64,000 nucleotides of DNA from Prevotella sp. (GTDB lineage: Bacteria; Bacteroidota; Bacteroidia; Bacteroidales; Bacteroidaceae), in the NCBI GenBank assembly GCA_016291085.1, contig JAEEVW010000018.1:1-64000 (forward strand). The letters run 5' to 3'. A model generated the notes under the pieces. That model made no database searches. It saw only the letters and a program-made list of their open reading frames with translations, and was not told the origin of the DNA. Every line of letters begins with the position of its first letter. Position 1 is the first letter of the stretch. Positions 16,287 to 23,885 of this stretch are shown here, in pieces. Made by a program: the position numbers and the translations under genes.

Positions 16287-17321
16287 TCAGTTATTCTTCT
16301 TGTAGCTCTGTACGGCCCAGACGGACATCACGGAAGCGATGATGGCGAGGGCTACCACTTGGTGGGCGATAGTCTGGAAACCACCGCCACGCACAAAGAC
16401 GGTGCGGATGGCATCGGCGAAGTAGTGCATGGGATTAATATAGGTGGTCAGATAGGCCCAGTCAGGCATAGAGCGGACAGGGGTGAAGAGTCCTGAGAGC
16501 AGCATCAGACACACCACAAAGAACCACATAACCAGCATAGCCTGTTGCATGGTGTCGCTGTAGTTCGATACGATGAGGCCAAATGACGAGAAGAACAACG
16601 CCAACAGGATAGCCAACAGATAGACGAGTAAGAGAGGTCCCTGACAGGTGATGCCATAGACAAGCCACGAGAGCACGAGACAGAGGGTAAGTACCACCAG
16701 ACCGATAATCCAATAAGGAATGAGTTTGGCGAGGATAAACGACCACTTAGAAACGGGGGTGACATTGATTTGTTCGATGGTACCCTTTTCTTTTTCGCCC
16801 ACAATGTTCAGCGCGGGCAGGAAACCGCAAAGCATCATCATCAGGATTCCCATAAGGGCGGGAATCATAAAGACCTTATAACTCTGCAACTTGTTGTATA
16901 AGGTAAGCACAGAGGAAGCAGAAGGTGCAGTGACAGTCCCTGAGACTATCTGACTTAAATAAGCACTACCTATCGACCCCTTTGTACCATTCACGGCATT
17001 GGCTGCAATAAGATATTTGCCATCGCGGATTTCGAGGATAATATCAGCCATCGAAGTCTCGATATCCTTCATGGCTTCCTGATAGGTCGCCTTCTGACCA
17101 TTAAAGACAAAGTAGTTCGAGGCCTCAATCTGGTGCACAAGTTGCTGCGAATGCGTAGTATGATCGATGTCCACCACATCCACGCGAATATTCTTCACCT
17201 CCTGATTCATCACCCAAGGCATGACACACATCACCATAATGGGGAAGATGAAGATGATCTTCGGCATAAACGAGTTGCGCCGAATCTGCAGGAACTCCTT
17301 TTGAAGCAAATATTTAATCAT
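16287..17321 (-). CDS. ABC-2 type transporter permease (YhhJ-like)
   Basis: A 344-residue membrane protein with one N-terminal helix (IIFIFPIMVMCVMPWVM), a periplasmic domain to about residue 150, and five C-terminal helices (for example VFMIPALMGILMMMLCGFLPALNIV, then the EKEKGTIEQINVTPVS cytosolic element). The last feature is typical of ABC2_membrane_3 permeases. It overlaps its paralogue by four bases and is the last gene of the efflux operon. The 98 bp after it hold no intact gene. Confidence 0.93.
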   Translation of the reverse strand: MIKYLLQKEFLQIRRNSFMPKIIFIFPIMVMCVMPWVMNQEVKNIRVDVVDIDHTTHSQQLVHQIEASNYFVFNGQKATYQEAMKDIETSMADIILEIRDGKYLIAANAVNGTKGSIGSAYLSQIVSGTVTAPSASSVLTLYNKLQSYKVFMIPALMGILMMMLCGFLPALNIVGEKEKGTIEQINVTPVSKWSFILAKLIPYWIIGLVVLTLCLVLSWLVYGITCQGPLLLVYLLAILLALFFSSFGLIVSNYSDTMQQAMLVMWFFVVCLMLLSGLFTPVRSMPDWAYLTTYINPMHYFADAIRTVFVRGGGFQTIAHQVVALAIIASVMSVWAVQSYKKNN

Positions 17322-18373
17322 AGTCGCGTCTTGAATTTCTTAAGTGAGACAACAAGCAATAGGGCAGTCATACTGATAAGGATTACCACCTCTTGCCATA
17401 CTTCCTGAATGCCCACGCCCATAATCATCAGTTTGCGCATAGCCTGGATATAGTAACGTGGTGGAATAACTGCCGATACCCATTGCAAGATAGTTGGCAT
17501 CGACTCCACAGGGAACAGCATGCCCGAGAGCATCACAGTTGGCAACAACAATACCATCGCTGATACGAGCAGGGCCACAAACTGCGTCTGAGCGATATTT
17601 GAGATGAGCAGACCGAGAGACAAGGCCAGCAGGATATAGATGAGCGAAACAACGAGTATCCACCCAAGGCCACCTTGCAGCGGCACGTCGAGCACTGTAG
17701 CAGACATCAGCAGAATAATCGCCAAGATAACTAACGCCAGCAACAGGTAGGGCACCACCTTCGCCACGATGATCATGAGTGGCTTGATTGGCGACACGAG
17801 CAGTACCTCCATCGTACCACGTTCTTTTTCGCGAACAATCGATACGGAGGTCATCATCGCACAAATTAGCAGCAACAGCATACCCATAATAGCAGGCACA
17901 AAGTTATAGGCCGACTTCATTCTTGGGTTATAGAGCAGCTTCTGACTAATCAACGACACATTAGGATTTGCGACAACTTGTTGGGTATAAGTTGTCCATT
18001 GTTGCGCCATATTGGGGTCGCTGCCATCTACGATAAACTGCGCTCCACTCTTCTTGCTGGCAAAATCCTGGGCAAAGACTATGGCGAGGTCGGCTTTCTG
18101 ACTGCGAATCATCCATTCCGCCTCTTTTGGCGTGGGTACGGTTTTGACAATGGTAAAGTATTCCGACGCCACAAGTCGCTCTAAGGCCTGCTGCGTCAAA
18201 TGATCCATCTGCGAGGTAACCACAACCGTACGCACATTCTTCACGTCGTTGGTGATGGCAAAACCAAAGAGCAGCATCATCACGACGGGCATGCCGAAGA
18301 GTATCAGCATCGTACGCTTGTCGCGCAAGATGTGCTTGGCTTCTTTGATAACGAAACTTATAAATTGCTTCAT
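17318..18373 (-). CDS. ABC-2 type transporter permease
   Basis: A 351-residue paralogue of the next gene in the operon, with the same layout: cytosolic start (FVIKEAKHILRDKRTMLILFGMPVVMMLLFGFA), periplasmic loop, and the EKERGTMEVLLVSPIKPLMIIVAK motif before the last helices. Two different permeases suggest a heterodimer, matching the two ATPase halves encoded upstream. The gap to the ATPase gene is three bases. Confidence 0.93.
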   Translation of the reverse strand: MKQFISFVIKEAKHILRDKRTMLILFGMPVVMMLLFGFAITNDVKNVRTVVVTSQMDHLTQQALERLVASEYFTIVKTVPTPKEAEWMIRSQKADLAIVFAQDFASKKSGAQFIVDGSDPNMAQQWTTYTQQVVANPNVSLISQKLLYNPRMKSAYNFVPAIMGMLLLLICAMMTSVSIVREKERGTMEVLLVSPIKPLMIIVAKVVPYLLLALVILAIILLMSATVLDVPLQGGLGWILVVSLIYILLALSLGLLISNIAQTQFVALLVSAMVLLLPTVMLSGMLFPVESMPTILQWVSAVIPPRYYIQAMRKLMIMGVGIQEVWQEVVILISMTALLLVVSLKKFKTRL

Positions 18374-18376
18374 ACC

Positions 18377-19867
18377 TTATTCTCCTCTCTTCGCCTTGCG
18401 AGCCAAATACGTAAACACATGATCCATATCAGGCTGATGGAGATTATGCTTCAGCTCTTCTGGCGTCCCCATCGCACTAATCTTACCGTCCACCATAATC
18501 GAGATGCGGTCACAATACTCCGCCTCGTCCATATAGTGTGTGGTTACGAATACGGTGATGCCGCGTGCAGCAGCCTCATAGATAAGCTCCCAGAACTGAC
18601 GACGGGTAGCAGGATCGACACCACCTGTCGGCTCATCAAGGAACACGATAGCGGGCTCGTGGAAGATACTCACAGAAAACGCCAACTTCTGCTTCCAACC
18701 CAAGGGCAGCGAACCCACGAGGTCGTTCTTGTGCTCCTCGAACTTCAGTTGTTTCAAGAGTTCGTCGGTCTTGCGTGCAATTTCATTTTTTTGCATCCCA
18801 TAGATACCCGCAAAGAGTCGGATATTCTCAGCCACCGTCAGGTCCTCATAGAGCGAGAACCGCTGCGACATATAACCGATATGTTTCTTAATCTGTTCGT
18901 GTTCCGTTCGGATGTCGAAACCTGCCACACGACCTGTGCCACTCGTAGGCTGGTTCAGTCCTGTCAACATGTGCATTGCTGTTGTCTTGCCTGCACCATT
19001 CGCTCCCAAGAAACCGAATATCTCACCGCGCCTGACTGTAAAAGAAATGTCATCAACGGCATGGAAGTCGCCAAAGGCTTTTACGAGGTGTGATACCTCG
19101 ATGACGTTTGGACTTTCTTGTCCCTTGCTTGTCCCTTCCATCTCCCTTGCATCTCCCTTACTACAATCTTGCTTACGAGTTATGCCTGGCGGGTTAAAAA
19201 TATCCTTAAATTGATCCAAAATAATCTCAGGAGTGTCAATTCCCATTACCTTTCCTTCGCTTAAGAACGCCACGCGCTCACATTGTCTAACCTCATCGAG
19301 ATAGGGTGTAGAGGCCACGATAGTGATATCACGTTCCTTCAGCATCGAAAGCATCTCCCAAAACTCCTTACGACTGACAGGGTCAACGCCCGTCGTGGGC
19401 TCATCGAGGAACAGTACACTGGGTTGGTGCACCAATGCACATGAGAGCGCCAGTTTCTGCTTCATGCCACCTGACAGCGCTCCTGCCTTGCGGTCCTTAA
19501 ACCGCTCTATCTGCGAATAGATAGCCTTGATTGAGTCATAACCTTCGTCAACGGTGGTACCAAAGAGTGTGGCAAAAAACTTCAGATTCTCCTCTACCGT
19601 CAAATCCTGATATAGCGAGAACCGCCCGGGCATATATCCCACACGCTTGCGGATGTCCGTCATCTGTTTCACCACATCGAAGCCATCCACCGTCGCCGTA
19701 CCCTCATCAGCCAACAGCAGCGTACAAAGTATCCGGAACATCGATGTCTTGCCAGCTCCATCAGGGCCGATCAGTCCGAAGACCTCGCCCTTGCCGACAG
19801 AGAAGGATACATCCCGCAAAGCTTTCACCTTGCCGTAGGACCTCGATATGTTATTAACCTCAATCAT
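18377..19867 (-). CDS. Double ABC ATPase (two nucleotide-binding domains in one chain)
   Basis: A 496-residue fusion of two ABC domains. The first (residues 1-230) has Walker A GPDGAGKTSM, signature LSGGMKQKLAL and Walker B VLFLDEPTTGVDP. The second (from about 255) has GANGAGKTTAMHML and IVFLDEPTGGVDP, but its signature is SLPLGWKQKLAF, not LSGGQ. The linker is written in four 11-bp repeats (19117-19160). The arrangement resembles E. coli YhiH: an asymmetric ATPase driving a heterodimeric permease. Overlaps the HlyD gene start by four bases. Confidence 0.95.
   Translation of the reverse strand: MIEVNNISRSYGKVKALRDVSFSVGKGEVFGLIGPDGAGKTSMFRILCTLLLADEGTATVDGFDVVKQMTDIRKRVGYMPGRFSLYQDLTVEENLKFFATLFGTTVDEGYDSIKAIYSQIERFKDRKAGALSGGMKQKLALSCALVHQPSVLFLDEPTTGVDPVSRKEFWEMLSMLKERDITIVASTPYLDEVRQCERVAFLSEGKVMGIDTPEIILDQFKDIFNPPGITRKQDCSKGDAREMEGTSKGQESPNVIEVSHLVKAFGDFHAVDDISFTVRRGEIFGFLGANGAGKTTAMHMLTGLNQPTSGTGRVAGFDIRTEHEQIKKHIGYMSQRFSLYEDLTVAENIRLFAGIYGMQKNEIARKTDELLKQLKFEEHKNDLVGSLPLGWKQKLAFSVSIFHEPAIVFLDEPTGGVDPATRRQFWELIYEAAARGITVFVTTHYMDEAEYCDRISIMVDGKISAMGTPEELKHNLHQPDMDHVFTYLARKAKRGE
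19117..19160. repeat. Four tandem 11-bp units encoding the ATPase linker
   Basis: Units begin at 19117, 19128, 19139 and 19150: CTTGTCCCTTG, CTTGTCCCTTC, CATCTCCCTTG, CATCTCCCTTA. They encode the hydrophilic GDAREMEGTSKGQ-type linker between the two ABC domains. Confidence 0.88.
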
Positions 19868-20757
19868 TGAAACTTCACTTCGCCGTACATGCCAATTTTA
19901 ACATAGCCGTCGTTTTTGAAGGCGATCTTCAAAGCATATACCAAATCTGCTCGCTCATCGTCAGTAAGAATGGTTTTGGGCGTAAATTCCGAACGGCTGC
20001 TGATCCAAGAGACCGTTCCTTCGTATTCTTTTTTCTGCCCGTCACCATAATCGGCAAAGACTTTTGCCTTCTTACCAACCTTGATGTCCTTCAGTTGTGC
20101 TGAAGTGACGTAAGCACACAAAAACATCATCTCTGTATCAGCCATCTTAAACAGCGGCTTACCAACGGCTACAAACTCACCCTTCTCGACATATTTCTCC
20201 AACACTGTTCCCTTAATAGGTGCAGCGATATGACACTTCTGCAACTGATCTTGCAACTGACTAACCTGCACGTCGACAGTTGAGAGTTGAGAGTTGAGGG
20301 TTGAGAGTTGAGTGTTCAATGTAGATATCTGCGCATCGAGTTGTTTCTGCAGTACTTGCACCTGATTCGTGGCATCATCGAGCATCTTACTTGGTGCTGC
20401 TCCATCATTCACTAATTCCTTGTAGCGCTGCTGATCTTGTTTGGCCTTAGCCAACTGCTGGCGTGTGGCAGCAATCTGCTTTTCCGTATCCGGTTTCTGA
20501 CTCTGATAGACCTCTTTGGTCGCACCAGCCTGCTGAATCTTCAACCAAATCAGGGTAGTGTCGATAAGTCCAACTTCTTCACCAAGAGCAATCTCGTCAC
20601 CCTCGTTCACATCGAACTTCATCAGCGCACCGCTCTGCTCAGCTGCCACCGTCACCTCTGTAGACTCGAAGGTGCCTGTGGCATCATATTCTTTTTCATT
20701 GCTTCCGCAGCTTGCCAGCACCGCCAGCCCTGCTGCCATTATTATCAGTTTCTTCAT
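19864..20757 (-). CDS. HlyD/MacA-type membrane fusion lipoprotein
   Basis: A 297-residue periplasmic adaptor. It has a lipoprotein signal (KKLIIMAAGLAVLASC, lipobox LASC), a biotinyl-lipoyl-like half (MKFDVNEGDEIALGEEVGLID), a long alpha-helical hairpin (about 75-165, Gln-rich), the second lipoyl half (IAAPIKGTVLEKYVEKGEFVAVGKPLF) and a beta-barrel domain. The hairpin contains the heptad LNSQLST encoded by 7-bp repeats. It links the inner-membrane ABC complex to the TolC protein of the same operon. Confidence 0.94.
   Translation of the reverse strand: MKKLIIMAAGLAVLASCGSNEKEYDATGTFESTEVTVAAEQSGALMKFDVNEGDEIALGEEVGLIDTTLIWLKIQQAGATKEVYQSQKPDTEKQIAATRQQLAKAKQDQQRYKELVNDGAAPSKMLDDATNQVQVLQKQLDAQISTLNTQLSTLNSQLSTVDVQVSQLQDQLQKCHIAAPIKGTVLEKYVEKGEFVAVGKPLFKMADTEMMFLCAYVTSAQLKDIKVGKKAKVFADYGDGQKKEYEGTVSWISSRSEFTPKTILTDDERADLVYALKIAFKNDGYVKIGMYGEVKFQ
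20279..20316. repeat. Heptamer GAGAGTT-type repeat inside the HlyD gene
   Basis: Five copies with point changes (GAGAGTT, GAGAGTT, GAGGGTT, GAGAGTT, GAGTGTT) encode STLNTQLSTLNSQLST in the predicted coiled-coil hairpin. The word is the same as in trpF at 6155-6190. Confidence 0.88.
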
Positions 20758-20761
20758 ATCG

Positions 20762-22033
20762 TTATTGATTCGTTGTATATTTCAGGTCATATATTTCTTT
20801 CAGCATCTGAATCTCGTGCATTGACCGCCCAACACGTGCTGCATTCTCGTTGTTGATTTCCTTCACCAGATCGTTCACATCGATGATACCGTGTGAGAGT
20901 TTTGACTCTGCCGCTTTGCGGATTGAAGAACGCAGAGAGATAATCTCCTCATCGTCAGCCATCAGTTTCTTATAGCGTTCGATATTCTCGTTCTGTTGAA
21001 TCTGCTCCAGATTGTTGTTGAAGAGGAACACGTCGCGACTGGTCTCAGCCGTCTCGCGCTGCAACTGTATCTTTGCTTTATCGTTCTTACGGGTGTAAAG
21101 GGCGCCGATGTTCCAGGTGAGTCGTGCACCGATCATCCCATTCCAAGAGAACTTACGACTCAACATATCCTCAAACATATTATAGCCCGGATAGCCATAA
21201 TACCCCTGTGCAAACACACCCAACTTAGGCATCAATGCCGCATTGAGGGCCTTTTCCTGGGCATCTGCCAATCTCAGCTGTGCATCAATCGCCTTCAACT
21301 CCGGTATCTGTCCTGTTTGTTGCTCTGCCACAGTAGCAGACAGAACCGGCTTTATCGCTTCCTTTACCTCTATCCCACAGAATGCCGAAAGTATCCTTAC
21401 CAATGCCTGTCTTTGCGACTGCAAACTCGTCGCCTGTTGCACGACGTTCAGCCGCTCTGCTTTCATGTTTTGATAATCGCTCTCTGCTGCCGTACCACCT
21501 TTCACCATTGAGGCCAGTTTCTTCTCGTTCTGTGCCAACAACTCCTGCAAGTCCTTGTTCAGTACTATCTGTTCGTCAATCAGCAGCAATCCGAAGTACA
21601 TTTCATTTACGCGCTTGCGCACCTGATACATATTTATTTCATTCTGCGCCGTCTGCACCTCGCCTTGTTTTCGGGCTATCTCTTTCTGACTCTTGATGGC
21701 ACCACCGTCGAATACCGTCTGCTGCACATCGAGGCCTACCTTATACTGCTCTTTCTTCAGTCCCTCGAAGTTAAGCCCCATCTGTCCCAGCATTCCCCGC
21801 ATCTCGTCGGGCCACGCCACCACATCGCTCTGATACGTTGCCTGAGCCGAGGCCGTCACCTGAGGCAACCAACCCTTCTGGATGTTCGCCACCGTCAGCG
21901 CTGTTGTCTTCTCAATCAGTCCATACTGCCGTATCAGCGGATAATTCCGCTCCGCCGCCTGCTGGCACTCTTCCAGCGTCTGTCCCTGCGCCATTATCGG
22001 CAGCATCACGAGTCCTAAAATGATTCTTCGCAT
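20762..22033 (-). CDS. TolC-family outer-membrane efflux protein
   Basis: A 423-residue protein with a signal peptide (RRIILGLVMLPIMAQGQTLEEC) and two OEP repeats of long helices. Clear parts are the first helix pair (ECQQAAERNYPLIRQYGLIEKT), strand regions with QVTASAQATYQ and ARLTWNIGAL, and SKLSHGIIDVNDLVKEINNENAAR near the end. It forms the outer-membrane channel of the export pump. It is the first gene of the operon, facing the AraC gene; a -7-like TAACTTTG (complement of 22058-22065) precedes it. Confidence 0.94.
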   Translation of the reverse strand: MRRIILGLVMLPIMAQGQTLEECQQAAERNYPLIRQYGLIEKTTALTVANIQKGWLPQVTASAQATYQSDVVAWPDEMRGMLGQMGLNFEGLKKEQYKVGLDVQQTVFDGGAIKSQKEIARKQGEVQTAQNEINMYQVRKRVNEMYFGLLLIDEQIVLNKDLQELLAQNEKKLASMVKGGTAAESDYQNMKAERLNVVQQATSLQSQRQALVRILSAFCGIEVKEAIKPVLSATVAEQQTGQIPELKAIDAQLRLADAQEKALNAALMPKLGVFAQGYYGYPGYNMFEDMLSRKFSWNGMIGARLTWNIGALYTRKNDKAKIQLQRETAETSRDVFLFNNNLEQIQQNENIERYKKLMADDEEIISLRSSIRKAAESKLSHGIIDVNDLVKEINNENAARVGRSMHEIQMLKEIYDLKYTTNQ

Positions 22034-22114
22034 AATCGTCGTTTATATTTCTGGGTGCAAAGTTACGACGTTTTTACCAAATAATCATTATCCATCATCA
22101 GTCAAAAATGTTCT

Positions 22115-22137
22115 TTTTGTACGATTTTGATACAAAA
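22115..22137. promoter_or_regulatory. Dyad TTTTGTA-N9-TACAAAA between the efflux operon and its regulator
   Basis: Two perfect 7-bp arms sit midway in the 181-bp divergent gap, about 50 bp from the efflux -7 box (22058-22065) and 26 bp before the AraC gene's TATCTTTG (22163-22170). The position suits an operator for the AraC-type protein, though AraC sites are more often direct repeats. Confidence 0.55.
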
Positions 22138-22214
22138 GGGACGATAATTCAATAATTATTATTATCTTTGCGGCACATAAAACAGTAACGATTATAGACA
22201 GACGACCCAAACTG

Positions 22215-23099
22215 ATGAATTACTCGCGTATGAAGGACCTCCTTGGTCCTCACTATGCGCAGCTACATGACCATTCGTATATAAGCAATGAATTGGGCAT
22301 CGTCTATGGCGACCCTCGCATCTTCATGCTTGTCATCGGACAGAGTCAGCCACCATTCATCATCGACGACTACCGTTTAGGTATCTTCGTTAGTGGTGAG
22401 ATACATGTTAACATCAACCTTGTAGAGCGACATATTACTCCTGGCACCATCGTATTCCTTGGCCCCGGCACAATCATTAGTCCCATCAGTTTCAATGGGA
22501 AAATCGAAGTTTATGGATTAGGCCTCTTCACGGATTTTCCTATGCCCTTTGCATCCGGACAGATGCCATTAGCCTTCAACGGACAGGTTCGCGACTTCCA
22601 GATCAAAGTCGGAGAAAGTGAAATCTCCACCGCCCGTCAGATCTTCGACACCATCTGGCAGGTGGTTCATCAGCCCGACTATAATCGTCATATTGTCAGC
22701 AGCCTTGTTGCAGCCATGATGCACCATTATGATGGAATCTATCGCCAACACATAGATTTGCTCAAAGCATCACAGAGTCGAGAACAGACCATCTTCGATC
22801 GCTTTATCTATCTGGTAAATCAGCATGCAACACGAGAGCATCAGATCGGTTTTTATGCCGACAAGATGTGCCTCACAGAGCGATATCTCGGCACCGTTAT
22901 TCGCCAAGCCAGCGGCACCACCGCAAAAGAATGGATTGATCGCGCCCTCATCGAACACATCAAGATTGAACTGAAGCACACGGACAAGTCCATTGCTCAA
23001 ATATCAGACGAGATGGACTTTCCTAATCCATCCTTCTTCAGCAAATTCTTTAAACGCCTTGCCGATAAGACGCCTTCGGAATACAGACTCTCAAAATAA
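22215..23099 (+). CDS. AraC-family transcriptional regulator
   Basis: A 294-residue regulator. The N-terminal half is a cupin-like sensor domain (FIIDDYRLGIFVSGEIHVNINLVERHITPGTIVFLGPGTII). The C-terminal 100 residues are a double helix-turn-helix: IGFYADKMCLTERYLGTVIRQASGTTAKEWIDRALIEHIKIELKHTDKSIAQISDEMDFPNPSFFSKFFKRLADKTPSEYR is the classic AraC pattern (first and second helices). It is divergent from the TolC-HlyD-ABC operon and is its likely regulator. The ligand is unknown. Confidence 0.95.
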   Translation: MNYSRMKDLLGPHYAQLHDHSYISNELGIVYGDPRIFMLVIGQSQPPFIIDDYRLGIFVSGEIHVNINLVERHITPGTIVFLGPGTIISPISFNGKIEVYGLGLFTDFPMPFASGQMPLAFNGQVRDFQIKVGESEISTARQIFDTIWQVVHQPDYNRHIVSSLVAAMMHHYDGIYRQHIDLLKASQSREQTIFDRFIYLVNQHATREHQIGFYADKMCLTERYLGTVIRQASGTTAKEWIDRALIEHIKIELKHTDKSIAQISDEMDFPNPSFFSKFFKRLADKTPSEYRLSK

Positions 23100-23201
23100 T
23101 ATATGAAACTTTAACGTATTTATTTAGGTGGAATGAAAATAAATGCCGAACTTTGCACGTTAATAGTATAAAAAGGACTGCAATAGAAGAAAAGGACTGC
23201 T

Positions 23202-23885
23202 ATGAAACAAAGAATCATCATGATGCTGACGATGCTGGGATGGCTGGCGACAGGTTCGCATGCTGCCATCACCATCACGGCTATCTATACGGATAATGGC
23301 GATGAGGTGAGAAAGACTGAGAGCTTCGAAGCCGAAGCCCCGTTGCAGACGAGGTTTGAGGCCGAAGTGACGGAAATAGAAGCCGGCTGGACGCTGGAAT
23401 GGCGCTTTACGCACGAGGGTGCTGGCGGCGGAAGCAGCGTGACCCGCTATGAGGAAAGTCCGGAATACACGTTTGTAGACGCAGGAAAAACGGATGTGAA
23501 GGTCTATGCCTGTCTAAACAACGAGCATGTGGATTCGGCCACCATCAGCGTGACCATCTACGACAGCATTCTGGAGATGCCGAACGCCTTCACGCCGAAT
23601 GGAGACGGTGCCAACGACACGTACAGCGCCAAGAAGAACCACAGGAGCATCGTGGAATTCCATGCCTACATCTTCAACCGCTGGGGTCAGAAATTGTATG
23701 AGTGGACGGATGTAAACGGCGAGTGGGACGGCACGTATAACGGCCATCCCGTGAAGGACGGTGTGTACTTCGTGCTGGTGAACGCCCGTGGTGCCGACGG
23801 CAAGGAATACAAGATCCGTCGGGATGTAAACCTCATCAGAAGATATAACGAATTTAATGATGGGACAGGAGGAGGAGATCAATGA
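23202..23885 (+). CDS. Secreted protein with a type IX secretion (type B, CHU_C) C-terminal domain
   Basis: A 227-residue protein with signal peptide ([20 protein letters not shown]), a PKD-like domain (about 25-125) and a gliding-motility-type C-terminal domain: [61 protein letters not shown], and the final RRDVNLIRR. Type B sorting domains normally end close to this point, but here 12 further residues, [12 protein letters not shown], follow. The gene ends inside the uvrA start (ATGA), so the two are coupled. Confidence 0.85.
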   Translation: MKQRIIMMLTMLGWLATGSHAAITITAIYTDNGDEVRKTESFEAEAPLQTRFEAEVTEIEAGWTLEWRFTHEGAGGGSSVTRYEESPEYTFVDAGKTDVKVYACLNNEHVDSATISVTIYDSILEMPNAFTPNGDGANDTYSAKKNHRSIVEFHAYIFNRWGQKLYEWTDVNGEWDGTYNGHPVKDGVYFVLVNARGADGKEYKIRRDVNLIRRYNEFNDGTGGGDQ

